Positions 38,556 to 47,434 of a DNA stretch of 64,000 nucleotides are shown one piece after another. The stretch lies in NCBI RefSeq assembly GCF_000296775.1, contig NZ_AJLE01000006.1, positions 62,001 through 126,000 of the forward strand, in the 5' to 3' direction. The position numbers and the translations under genes are program-made. The stretch's first letter is position 1. Each line of letters starts with the position of its first letter. The notes under the pieces are model-generated. The model was given only the letters and a program-made list of their open reading frames with translations. It was not told the DNA's origin and searched no databases. The stretch is from Sulfurovum sp. AR (GTDB taxonomy: Bacteria; Campylobacterota; Campylobacteria; Campylobacterales; Sulfurovaceae).

Positions 38556-39944
38556 TTAAAAGTTATAATTTACAATCAGTCTATACTCATCCCAGTCAAA
38601 TGGAACATCATTTTTATAACCAAATTTATTTGGGAAATTTCCTCTAAATCTTAGATTCAAGTCTTTTGTTGCTTGGTATTGAATGTCAAAACCAGGCTCT
38701 GTTGCTTTTAATCCGGCAGCATAAGCACTTGAGTTTTCTCCAACATCAAATTCTGTATAATAGACAGAAGCTTTCACATCTGCATCAAGTAGTTCATTGA
38801 AATTATATGCTGCTGCGATTTTCCAGCTATCAGTATCTGCAAAGAACTGGTGTCTTGTTACCATTGCTTGGGTAAATGCCGGCATTCCACCCCATGGCGT
38901 AATGATACCGCCATTCATAAAATTACTATCACCACTCTCACCTGTTTGAGAATAAGCAACATATCCACTTAATGCACCTGAACTTGCACCTAATTTTACA
39001 CCCCAGTAATCACTGTCAACATTACCTGCGAGTGAACCACCTACATCGCTTTGGCCGATATACTGTGCTGAAGCATTCATTTTTACATTCTCGTTCAACA
39101 AACACTTCCAACCATAATCAGCTTGAAGATAGACTGCATTCAAGATATCATGTGCATAATAATCCCATGCCTGTAAAGTGAGTCCATCAAATCCTTTATA
39201 GATTACAGCTCCCACCGTTACACCATCTGTTTTATTATCAATACTTCCATCGTTATTAAAATCATTATAACCCAATGCGACAGTACCCATATTAACAAAA
39301 TCGCCACTTTGTGCCAATGTTGTACCTGCACCGTAACCACTGATAATACCAAGTCCATAACCATCGTCATAAATGTTACTGAATGTACCAGTCGTCTCTC
39401 TAGTAATATGTGCCAAGGTCAATGTCGTATCTTCAATGTCAGTATTTGTCAATACCGCTGCTTCAAAAAGATTCGGCAGCATTCTTGCATCATCAGCCCC
39501 TGCTAATGGTGTATCAAGTCTTTGACGGCCCACTTTGATGTTTGTATTTCCAAATGCATAGTTAAGGTATGCTTGCCCTATAAATACATAATTCTCTCCA
39601 TCACGACCAGTCAGTGAAGGGTCATAACTAGCAGAACCACCACCGTCAAGATCTTCATCATGCATATCAAATCCATATACACCATAAGCTGCCACAGTTG
39701 CTGTAAATCCATTAAAGTCTGGCGACTTATATCCTATATAACCCCCTGTTGCAAGTGTATTACGGTTATTTTCTATCCCTCCTAAATATGTTCTATCAAC
39801 ATAAAATGTTCTGAATTGTCCAAACACTTCACCATAATCTACTTCTGTTTCTTGCACAGCTACAACCGGTTCTACCGGTGCAATATCTCCTCCCGCCATG
39901 AGCAATGTTGATGCTATGACAGATAATGCTAAATGTTTTCTCAT
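38556..39944 (-). CDS. Outer-membrane porin
   Basis: A 462-residue beta-barrel protein with signal peptide (cleavage near residue 17-18, LMAGG) and a typical C-terminal YRLIVNYNF aromatic ending for outer-membrane insertion. The N-terminal part has FGQFRTFYVDRTYLGG; mature sequence is rich in Gly, Asp, Asn and alternating aromatic residues. It resembles the OprD-like/major outer-membrane proteins of Campylobacterota. The strong AAGGAG ribosome site and the TATAAT promoter at 40040-40045 suggest high expression. Its place before yjcH-actP suggests entry of acetate or other small acids. Confidence 0.85.
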   Translation of the reverse strand: MRKHLALSVIASTLLMAGGDIAPVEPVVAVQETEVDYGEVFGQFRTFYVDRTYLGGIENNRNTLATGGYIGYKSPDFNGFTATVAAYGVYGFDMHDEDLDGGGSASYDPSLTGRDGENYVFIGQAYLNYAFGNTNIKVGRQRLDTPLAGADDARMLPNLFEAAVLTNTDIEDTTLTLAHITRETTGTFSNIYDDGYGLGIISGYGAGTTLAQSGDFVNMGTVALGYNDFNNDGSIDNKTDGVTVGAVIYKGFDGLTLQAWDYYAHDILNAVYLQADYGWKCLLNENVKMNASAQYIGQSDVGGSLAGNVDSDYWGVKLGASSGALSGYVAYSQTGESGDSNFMNGGIITPWGGMPAFTQAMVTRHQFFADTDSWKIAAAYNFNELLDADVKASVYYTEFDVGENSSAYAAGLKATEPGFDIQYQATKDLNLRFRGNFPNKFGYKNDVPFDWDEYRLIVNYNF

Positions 39945-40039
39945 TGTGTCTCCTTATATTTATACGTTGGCAGTATGAAGGGTGAACGTAGCATTAACAT
40001 AGCATTCGATCAAAGAGAGGAAAAGTTGTATTAAAAAAA

Positions 40040-40045
40040 ATTATA
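40040..40045 (-). promoter_or_regulatory. -10 box of the porin-actP-acs operon
   Basis: TATAAT followed by a T-run on the minus strand, about 96 nt before the porin ATG, downstream of the response-regulator gene. Likely site of control by that regulator. Confidence 0.5.
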
Positions 40046-40093
40046 GGTGTGTATATTGGTTACAATTAAAGCGATAAAAATGTATCCAGAAGA

Positions 40094-40753
40094 TCATATT
40101 TGTTTAGAAAGTGTATATCCTACGCCCTTCAGTGTGGTGATGAGATCTTCTTTAAGTACTTGACGAAGTCGATGTATCTCTGCCCGTATAATGGCATTAT
40201 CTACAGGGTTGTCATCCCAGGCATAGTGTCTGAGCATTTCAAAATCTACCACTTTGTTTATATTTTTTGCGAACAGGTCCATGATCTGTAATTGTTTTTG
40301 TGTGAGCAGCTGTGCTTCTCCATCAAAAAATAGAGATTGATTTTCTGCATCATAGCTGTACATCTTTGATATCTTTATCAAATCTTTTGCCCTAATATCT
40401 GCCATTTTTAACAATCTTTCAATGTGTAAACTTAACTCTTTGAGATGAAAAGGTTTTTTCAAGTAGTCATAGCAGCCCAATGCATAGGCCTGACTGATCT
40501 GCTCTATCTCTGTAATAGCAGAGATAAAGATAGTAGGCACATAGATCTTCTCTTTTTGCAGTTTGTCAAGTAAAGAGAGCCCATCCATACTTGGTGTATT
40601 GATATCGAAGATAAAAAGATCATAGCTGTTCGAAGCTATATTCTCATAGGCTTCCTTGCCATCTTCAAATGCTGTCACTTCAAACCCGGTATCTGACAGA
40701 TACTCTTTGATAGCACCCTGGAGCATCAACTCATCTTCAAGTAATAATACTTT
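40094..40753 (-). CDS. OmpR-family response regulator
   Basis: A 219-residue two-component regulator. The start is taken at MKVLLLEDE (40753), which has AAGGAG 5 nt upstream and overlaps the kinase end by 17 bp. The receiver shows LLEDE acidic pair, phosphoacceptor in FIFDINTPSMDG (about residue 53) and KKPF; the winged-helix DNA-binding domain runs from about 125 to 219. It sits after its kinase and before the porin operon, which suggests that it controls acetate genes. Confidence 0.92.
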   Translation of the reverse strand, partial: KVLLLEDELMLQGAIKEYLSDTGFEVTAFEDGKEAYENIASNSYDLFIFDINTPSMDGLSLLDKLQKEKIYVPTIFISAITEIEQISQAYALGCYDYLKKPFHLKELSLHIERLLKMADIRAKDLIKISKMYSYDAENQSLFFDGEAQLLTQKQLQIMDLFAKNINKVVDFEMLRHYAWDDNPVDNAIIRAEIHRLRQVLKEDLITTLKGVGYTLSKQI

Positions 40754-42386
40754 CATCCTGCTCCTTTTTTTTGAACCTATAGCAAAACACGGTTCTGTCA
40801 TCATCAGACTGTACTTCTATTTTAACATTTTCTTTTTGACATATGCTATAGACGATCTCCAGTCCCAATCCGAATCCACCCCTGACATCATTCTCACGTT
40901 CGAAGGGCTTAAAGATACGTTCAGTATCTTCTATTTTGGGTGAATTACCTATGAACTCTAAAATGATCTCTTCATTTTCTTCTTTCAGTACTACCTTTAT
41001 GTCTGTACCCCGGTTAGCATATTTGATCGCATTGGATAGGTTGTTGTCCACTATTCTTTGCAGCTCTTCTTCACTAAAATAGATCCAAAGGTCATTTTGT
41101 ATCTCTTCTATGATCTTGTGTTTATTACCTGCTGCAATTTCTTCAAAAAAGTCCACTCTCTCTTTAAGAAAATCAGACATATTAAAATGCTTTTTTCTAT
41201 AGTCAAAACGGTTTTTTTTCACCATATAACTCAAATCGGCATAGATATTGGAGATGATCTTGCTTGCTGCTTCTATTTTAGTCAGATACCTGTTTTCTCC
41301 TTCTTTCATTTTAAACAGATCTATATGGGTCATGATGACTGCCAAAGGTGTATTGATCTCATGAATGGAATGTTTGATGAAACTGTCTTGAGCCTTCACC
41401 AGTGAAGCATTGAAGTCTTTTTCCTGTTCCAGTAAGATATTCTGTTCACTCAAATCTTTTGTTTTTTGTTCAACCTTTGATTCGAGTGTAAGATTCAACT
41501 CTTTGAGTTTCTGTTTTCTTTCCTGAATAGCAGTGATCATGGTATTGATGTAATGTACCATCTTTTTAAACTCAAAGAGCCGTATATTCTCTTCATCTAT
41601 CCTTTCATACGTGAATGCAGCTTTTTCAAAATAACGGTTGAATAGTGATATCTCTTTGTTAAGTATATGATTCGTAATGAGAATTCCTACCATTCCTACG
41701 ATAAATAAAATAACGAGCAGGAGTACCATTTGAAGAGAATAGTGATTGAGTTTATTTTTGAGTGTTTCCCTTTGGTTTTGGATCAGTTTTTCTACTTCAT
41801 CAAGATAGACACCTGTTCCGACCATCCAACCCCAGGGTTCGAATGATTTTGCATACGATATCTTTGGGCTTAACAGACCTGTAGTAGGTTTTAACCATTG
41901 ATACTCAACAAACCCACCCCCTTTGGTCCGTGAGATATCTATAAGATCTTTGATCACCATCACTCCATTGGTATCCTGAGTCTCATAGAGGTTTTTACCT
42001 ACATTTTGTCTTTGGATAGGGTCAGAAACTACCACACCGTTAAAATCATAGACAAAAATGTATCCTGTACCGTCTTGACGTCCGTAAAGTTCTTCTATGG
42101 CATGAAGTATCTGTTTCTTTACAGTTGCTTCATCTTGTACTTTGTCTCTATAGTCATAGGCATCATTAATAAAGTTAAGTACACGTGTGGTATCAAAAAC
42201 GATCGTATCTTTTTGTTTCTGAATAAATTCAGCATGCAGACTTTGTGCTTCAATTTCAAAATTTTGATACTCTTTATAGGCAACGATAGCCGAAAAAACT
42301 ACGATGACCATAAGCATCAGTAGCATACCGGCTACATGTATACTTGCAATGGTTTTATTTTTTAAAAAATTGATCATACGCTCCAT
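40737..42386 (-). CDS. Sensor histidine kinase with sCache_2 domain
   Basis: A 549-residue inner-membrane kinase. One helix (about 14-34) is followed by a periplasmic Cache-type sensor (about 35-200), with GTGYIFVYDFNGVVVSDP and WGWMVGTGVYLDEV typical of small-acid sensors. After a second helix (about 217-237) come a coiled coil, a His box SIHEINTPLAV and an ATPase domain with N box RIVDNNLSNAIKYA and G2 box GGFGLGLEIV. The G1 box reads FIGNSPKI, not DxGxG, a deviation. The start may be the ATG at 42377. It pairs with the following regulator. Confidence 0.85.
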   Translation of the reverse strand: MERMINFLKNKTIASIHVAGMLLMLMVIVVFSAIVAYKEYQNFEIEAQSLHAEFIQKQKDTIVFDTTRVLNFINDAYDYRDKVQDEATVKKQILHAIEELYGRQDGTGYIFVYDFNGVVVSDPIQRQNVGKNLYETQDTNGVMVIKDLIDISRTKGGGFVEYQWLKPTTGLLSPKISYAKSFEPWGWMVGTGVYLDEVEKLIQNQRETLKNKLNHYSLQMVLLLVILFIVGMVGILITNHILNKEISLFNRYFEKAAFTYERIDEENIRLFEFKKMVHYINTMITAIQERKQKLKELNLTLESKVEQKTKDLSEQNILLEQEKDFNASLVKAQDSFIKHSIHEINTPLAVIMTHIDLFKMKEGENRYLTKIEAASKIISNIYADLSYMVKKNRFDYRKKHFNMSDFLKERVDFFEEIAAGNKHKIIEEIQNDLWIYFSEEELQRIVDNNLSNAIKYANRGTDIKVVLKEENEEIILEFIGNSPKIEDTERIFKPFERENDVRGGFGLGLEIVYSICQKENVKIEVQSDDDRTVFCYRFKKKEQDESIIT

Positions 42387-42583
42387 CTACAGTGGCAGCA
42401 TGGGTCAGTCTGTTCGACTTCACTGCCATTCTGCTTTCAAATCATACCAAGAACCAAAAAGCTTTTTTAATATAGGACCCAGTATATTAAGTTTTATGAT
42501 ATGTAAGATAATACCATGATTTGATAAACTATTTATGATATTTATGATAGAATCTCCAAAATTTAACCTATGGAGATGTTCTT

Positions 42584-43102
42584 ATGGATATTACTAAAAT
42601 CGGACCTGGTGAAAACCCAGATGCTGTAAAAGCAATTATAGAAGTACCACTTAACTCAGCGATCAAATATGAAATAGACAAAGATTCAGGTGCTGTTGAA
42701 GTAGATAGAGTACTTTACTCTGCTATGCACTACCCTGCAAACTACGGGTTTGTAGCCAATACATTGTCAGATGACGGTGACCCGGCTGATATCCTTGTAC
42801 TATGTGACTATCCGCTTCAAGCAGGTTCATATATTAAATGTAGACTTGTAGGTGTACTGATGACAGAAGATGAAAGTGGTGGAGATGAAAAGCTGATCGC
42901 TGTTCCTACAGAAAAAATAGATCCAACTTATAAAAACATTCAAGACTTAGGTGATGTGCCGGAGCATACACTCAACCGTATCAAGAATTTCTTTGAAACA
43001 TACAAAATGCTTGAGCCAAACAAATGGGTAAAAGTATCTGGTTTTCAAGACAAAGCAGCTGCAACAGCTATCTTGGAAAAAGCGATCAAAAACTACAAAT
43101 AA
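42584..43102 (+). CDS. ppa: Inorganic pyrophosphatase
   Basis: Family I soluble pyrophosphatase of 172 residues that removes pyrophosphate from biosynthesis. Seen: VLYSAMHYPANYGFVANTLS, then DDGDPADILVLCDYPL with its acidic residues that bind magnesium, and the C-terminal RIKNFFETYKMLEPNKWVKV. It lies between oppositely directed genes and is a single gene. A GC-rich inverted repeat after the stop (43115-43135, imperfect) may stop transcription, which would otherwise meet that of the amidases. Confidence 0.97.
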   Translation: MDITKIGPGENPDAVKAIIEVPLNSAIKYEIDKDSGAVEVDRVLYSAMHYPANYGFVANTLSDDGDPADILVLCDYPLQAGSYIKCRLVGVLMTEDESGGDEKLIAVPTEKIDPTYKNIQDLGDVPEHTLNRIKNFFETYKMLEPNKWVKVSGFQDKAAATAILEKAIKNYK

Positions 43103-43114
43103 TATATGTTATCA

Positions 43115-43135
43115 TTCTCGGGATATCCCCGGGAA
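43115..43135. terminator. Imperfect hairpin between ppa and the amidase
   Basis: TTCTCGGG pairs imperfectly with CCCCGGGAA around ATAT, 12 bp after the ppa stop. No T-run. It lies between convergent genes and may end both messages; weakly supported. Confidence 0.35.
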
Positions 43136-43153
43136 TCAATCAATTCTCTAAAT

Positions 43154-43924
43154 TTAAAATCCAATTTCTCTTTTTCTATTATCTAAATACCTGTTCACTC
43201 CTTCAACAATACCCTCAGCGATCTCTTCTTGATAATCTGATGTAAAGAGTCTTTTACGCTCTTTGGAATTAGTAATATACCCTACCTCTACAAGAATAGA
43301 AGGTCTGCTGGCTCCCACAAGTACATAAAATGGTGCCGGCCTTACACCGCCATCTTTTACATCGTCATACTCACTCTTTAAATGCTTCATAATATTCTGT
43401 TGTACATCTATAGCAAGCTTATGAGACTGTATGATCTTAGGTCCGTTCAATACAGAATCAATGATCACCTCTTGACTTAACTTATCAGTGCCTTTGAGAA
43501 CGGATGCATTTTCTCTTGCAGCAATACGTTGGGACTTTTCGTCTCTTGTTTTTTGTAAAAAATAAGTCTCAACCCCTTCAACTTCATCAAAACGGCTGGT
43601 GTCACCAATGGCATTGGCATGGATAGAGATGAACACCTTCGCATCTTTCCTGTCTGCTATTCTTGTACGCTGTCCTAGTGTCAGGAATCTGTCACGGTTT
43701 CTTGTGAGATAGACCTTATACCCTTCACTTTTAAATTCTCTTTTAAGTTTTTTAGTGATTTGAAGAACAAGGTCTTTTTCTTTCCTGCTATCGCACAATG
43801 CCCCGCAGTCATGCCCACCATGCCCTGCATCTATCACAACAAGACTGTCTGACCTGTCAACACTGGGACCACCACACCCCACTAATAAAAATAGTGCACT
43901 AAATCCAACTATGAGTTTTGTCAT
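43154..43924 (-). CDS. N-acetylmuramoyl-L-alanine amidase, lipoprotein form
   Basis: A 256-residue amidase_3 enzyme that cleaves the bond between MurNAc and the first Ala of peptidoglycan peptides. A lipoprotein signal with lipobox LVGC (Cys17) anchors it. The core starts at VVIDAGHGGHDCG (zinc His) and has a Glu in KVFISIHAN (second His), GVETYFLQ and the catalytic-Glu segment SILVEVGYITN. It is a close copy of the next gene upstream, without the N-terminal domain of that gene. It ends the operon and converges with ppa. Confidence 0.93.
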   Translation of the reverse strand: MTKLIVGFSALFLLVGCGGPSVDRSDSLVVIDAGHGGHDCGALCDSRKEKDLVLQITKKLKREFKSEGYKVYLTRNRDRFLTLGQRTRIADRKDAKVFISIHANAIGDTSRFDEVEGVETYFLQKTRDEKSQRIAARENASVLKGTDKLSQEVIIDSVLNGPKIIQSHKLAIDVQQNIMKHLKSEYDDVKDGGVRPAPFYVLVGASRPSILVEVGYITNSKERKRLFTSDYQEEIAEGIVEGVNRYLDNRKREIGF

Positions 43925-43956
43925 TTCTTATCCTATTTTAAAATGCATATCATTTA

Positions 43957-45126
43957 TTATAAGTCAATTTCTTTTTTTCGATTATTTAAATAGATATCTA
44001 CACCCTCGGCAATACCTTTAGCAATCAACTCCTGATAACGTGGAGTAAAGAGCCTCTTACGCTCTTTTGGATGTGAAATATATCCTACTTCCACAAGTAT
44101 GGAAGGTCTACTGGCACCCACAAGTACCCAAAAAGGTGCATGTCTCACTCCACCATCTTTCACGCCTTTATACCTTGTATGCAAATTGGTCATGATCCTT
44201 CGCTGCACGTCAATGGCAAGCTTATTAGACTCAACGATCTTGGGTCCGGAAAGCACTGAATCAATAACAACATTACGACTCAGTTTGTTCATACCTTTCA
44301 GTACGGCTCTATTTTCCCGTTCTGCAATACGTTGAGATTTTGCATCTCTTGTTTTTTGTAAGAAAAATGTTTCAACACCGTGTACCTTGTTGCGTTTTCT
44401 TTTGGGTACGGAGTTCGCATGGATAGAAATAAAGATTGCTGCATTCTTCTTATCAGCGATTTTGGTACGCTGCGGAAGTTTTAAAAAACGGTCTTTCCTG
44501 CGTGTCATATGTACAGAATAACCCTCTTTTTTCAGTTGTCTTTCGAGTCTTTTTGATATTTGAAGCACAAGGTCTTTTTCTCTTTTTCCTCCTCCTATGG
44601 CACCCGTATCGTGTCCACCATGTCCAGCATCTATCACAATCAATTTATCTTTATTGGATCGGATCAATGTAGGCTTTTTTGTCACTTTTTTAGTGTTACC
44701 ATGAGGTTTATGATAGCGTTTAGCAGGAAGCACACTGCTATTTTTAGGTAAAGAAATATGATAACTCTTATTTGAAAAAAATGGTTGATACGCTAGTGGT
44801 TTTGACGATCCATACCCTGTGATCACCACACGTACAGTATCGGCTTTATTCTGAGCCAGGCGGACATGTGGTCCCAGTCCCAGCGGTACGCGATTATGCG
44901 CGATACGTGTATCTTTAAAGTCGTAAATTTCTCTAGGGGGATTACTGAGTGTAAAGTGTTTGACACTCTTTTTATTAAAATTTTTAGAAAAAAGAAGACG
45001 CAGTTCATCTTTTTTGACAATAGCCTTTTGTAACATGTTTCCGCTGGGGAACAGTAGTGTATTCAGTAGCAGCAGTAAAAGAAAAACCCTACTCAACTTA
45101 GGCATCGTTTTACTTATCTTCTCCAT
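43957..45126 (-). CDS. N-acetylmuramoyl-L-alanine amidase, AMIN-type
   Basis: A 389-residue exported amidase. A signal segment (about 10-30, VFLLLLLLNTLLFP) is followed by an AMIN-like beta domain (about 35-130, KHFTLSNPPREIYDF) that targets the division site, a Lys-rich linker, and the amidase_3 core from VIDAGHGGHDTG. The zinc His, Glu and His are all present, and the GVETFFLQ insertion that can act as an autoinhibitory helix follows. Its start overlaps the end of the nitronate monooxygenase gene by 17 bp; an alternative ATG is at 45105. It probably splits septal peptidoglycan. Confidence 0.93.
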   Translation of the reverse strand: MEKISKTMPKLSRVFLLLLLLNTLLFPSGNMLQKAIVKKDELRLLFSKNFNKKSVKHFTLSNPPREIYDFKDTRIAHNRVPLGLGPHVRLAQNKADTVRVVITGYGSSKPLAYQPFFSNKSYHISLPKNSSVLPAKRYHKPHGNTKKVTKKPTLIRSNKDKLIVIDAGHGGHDTGAIGGGKREKDLVLQISKRLERQLKKEGYSVHMTRRKDRFLKLPQRTKIADKKNAAIFISIHANSVPKRKRNKVHGVETFFLQKTRDAKSQRIAERENRAVLKGMNKLSRNVVIDSVLSGPKIVESNKLAIDVQRRIMTNLHTRYKGVKDGGVRHAPFWVLVGASRPSILVEVGYISHPKERKRLFTPRYQELIAKGIAEGVDIYLNNRKKEIDL

Positions 45127-46219
45127 TCATCAATTTATCCATCAGTTCTTTCACTGTGATGATCTCTGTAAGGCGATACCCGTTGGCACCTGTAAAAAAG
45201 AGACCCGTCTCTTTAATACCATCATACGCATCGGTCAGTCTATCTGCAATACAATATCCTACAATTTTCGCTTCTTCACCACGATGACATGGTGCAACAC
45301 AGTTTGAGATACATGCCACTTTTGGTGCAGTGCCTTTTTCTATATCTTCATGAAGCTGTGTTTTTACACCACGGGCAGGATATCCTACTGGAGATTTGAA
45401 GAGTTTAATATCCTCTTCTTTTGCATTAATGATAATATCCTTCATTACTTGACTGGCATCGCATTCCACTGTACCTATGAAGCGTGTACCCATCTGTACA
45501 CCATCTGCACCCAGTTCCATCATTTTGACAATGTCATCATGATCCCACACACCACCTGCAGCGATAATAGGCATAGAACCCCAGTTTTTAGCTTCCTCAA
45601 CCACAGGAGGTAGAATCGCTTCCAACTGATTTTCAGGCATGAAACACTCTTCATATTTGAATCCCTGGTGTCCTCCACTGAGCGGACCTTCGACAATAAC
45701 AGCGTCGGGGAGTCTATTATGTGTCTTTTTCCAACGACGACATAATATCTTTAATGCTTTCGCCGTTGATACAATAGGAACTAATGCAACATCAGGATAG
45801 TTCTTCGTTGCTTCAGGCATCGTAAGTGGTAAACCTGCACCTGTGATGATAATATTTGCTCCAGCCTTACATGCATCTTCTACCACACGGTTGTATTCAC
45901 TTTGTGCATAGAGTACATTCGCAGCTAAAGGCTTATCTCCACAAATTTTTCTTGCATTTTCAAATATTTTTTTGAGTGCTGTATAGGAGTAAAAGTTGAT
46001 CGCATCAAGTGGTCTGTGCTCTTTACCTACCATCTCTTTAGCATCAAGGTATTTTCTATTTTTATACACACCGGTTCCTACAGCAGAGATAACACCGAGA
46101 CCACCCTCTTTTGAAACAGTTCCGGCTAATTGATCCCAAGATATACCAACACCCATACCACCTTGCACGATAGGTTTTTCAATGGTATATTTTCCAATTT
46201 TTAAAGATTTAAATGCCAC
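45110..46219 (-). CDS. Nitronate monooxygenase / 2-nitropropane dioxygenase family
   Basis: A 369-residue FMN TIM-barrel enzyme. Seen: EKPIVQGGMGVGISWDQLAG, then VIEGPLSGGHQ-like VIVEGPLSGGHQGF, AAGGVWDHDD and LGADGVQMGTRFIGT, which bind FMN phosphate. It may oxidise nitronates or be a FabK-like enoyl reductase; the sequence alone does not decide. It shares one base with tyrS before it and overlaps the amidase after it, a layout also seen in C. jejuni. Confidence 0.85.
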   Translation of the reverse strand: MAFKSLKIGKYTIEKPIVQGGMGVGISWDQLAGTVSKEGGLGVISAVGTGVYKNRKYLDAKEMVGKEHRPLDAINFYSYTALKKIFENARKICGDKPLAANVLYAQSEYNRVVEDACKAGANIIITGAGLPLTMPEATKNYPDVALVPIVSTAKALKILCRRWKKTHNRLPDAVIVEGPLSGGHQGFKYEECFMPENQLEAILPPVVEEAKNWGSMPIIAAGGVWDHDDIVKMMELGADGVQMGTRFIGTVECDASQVMKDIIINAKEEDIKLFKSPVGYPARGVKTQLHEDIEKGTAPKVACISNCVAPCHRGEEAKIVGYCIADRLTDAYDGIKETGLFFTGANGYRLTEIITVKELMDKLMNGEDK

Positions 46220-47418
46220 TACTTCACCTTCACTTTTGCAAACTTTCTTTTTCCTACCTGCAGGATATACTCTCCTGCTGTAAGATTTAACTTCTCATCA
46301 GAGATCTTTTCCTGATCAATGCTGACTGCATTTTGTTTAATATCTCTTCTTGCTTGGGATGTAGAAGGTTCGATACCCGCATCTACCAATGCCTTGCATA
46401 TCCAGATACCCTCTTCTACTTCTACTTCATTCATATCTGTTGGGAGCTGGTTTGATTTAAATACATTATCAAACTCTCCTTTGGCTAGTGTAGCCAACTC
46501 TTCATTATAAAACCTTGTAACCAGCTCAAGTGCCAGATTTTCCTTCACTGTTTTAGGGTGAAGTGTGCCTTTTTGTACATCCTCTTTCATCGTAGCGATA
46601 TCTTCCAGTGATCTCTCGCTCAAAAGCTCATAATAACGCCACATCAATTCATCTGAAGTTGAAAGTGTTTTTGCATAGATATCATTGGGCTCTTCAGTGA
46701 TACCGATGTAGTTGTTCAAAGACTTACTCATCTTCTGTACACCATCCAGTCCTTCCAAGATAGGCATCATCAATACAGCCTGCTCTTTCCCTACATTATA
46801 CACACGCTGAAGGTGTCTTCCCATCAAAAGGTTGAATTTCTGATCTGTTCCACCGATCTCAATATCACTTTTGAGTTCAACAGAATCATACCCCTGAAGC
46901 AGTGGGTATAAAAATTCTGAGATAGAGATACTCTGTTCATTTTTAAAACGTTTTGTAAAATCATCACGCTCAAGCATACGTGCCACACTAAAGGTTGTTG
47001 TCAATGCAACCATACCCGCAGCACCTAATTTATTGAGCCAGGTAGAGTTAAATACTACCTCTGTCTTACTCTCATCAAGAATATTAAACACCTGTTCCTG
47101 GTACGTTTTTGCATTGGCCATGATCGTATCATTATCCAGTACTTTTCTTGTTTCGCTCTTACCGGTAGGATCCCCTATCGTTGCCGTAAAGTCACCGATA
47201 AGAAGTTGTACCCTTCCTCCGTGGTTTTGAAATGTTCGAAGCTTTTGAAGAAGGACAGTATGCCCCAGGTGCAGATCCGCACCGGTAGGGTCAAATCCTG
47301 CTTTCACTGTATATGTACTGCCATCATTATAATATTTTGAAACCAATTTCTCAATGCGTTCCATATCTATAACTTCTGCAGTACCTCTACTGATCTCTTC
47401 TAATGCTTTTTGTACCAT
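46219..47418 (-). CDS. tyrS: Tyrosine--tRNA ligase
   Basis: Class I synthetase of 399 residues. The HIGH-type motif is HLGHT in DPTGADLHLGHTVLLQ (about 46-55) and the KMSKS loop is VQKMSKSLNNYIG (about 238-250). An S4-like RNA-binding tail is seen at about 340-399 with TSQARRDIKQNAVSID. It belongs to the family of longer bacterial TyrRS. It sits between spoT and the oxidoreductase gene in a long minus-strand operon. Confidence 0.97.
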   Translation of the reverse strand: MVQKALEEISRGTAEVIDMERIEKLVSKYYNDGSTYTVKAGFDPTGADLHLGHTVLLQKLRTFQNHGGRVQLLIGDFTATIGDPTGKSETRKVLDNDTIMANAKTYQEQVFNILDESKTEVVFNSTWLNKLGAAGMVALTTTFSVARMLERDDFTKRFKNEQSISISEFLYPLLQGYDSVELKSDIEIGGTDQKFNLLMGRHLQRVYNVGKEQAVLMMPILEGLDGVQKMSKSLNNYIGITEEPNDIYAKTLSTSDELMWRYYELLSERSLEDIATMKEDVQKGTLHPKTVKENLALELVTRFYNEELATLAKGEFDNVFKSNQLPTDMNEVEVEEGIWICKALVDAGIEPSTSQARRDIKQNAVSIDQEKISDEKLNLTAGEYILQVGKRKFAKVKVK

Positions 47419-47434
47419 TTTTACTTACCCTTGT

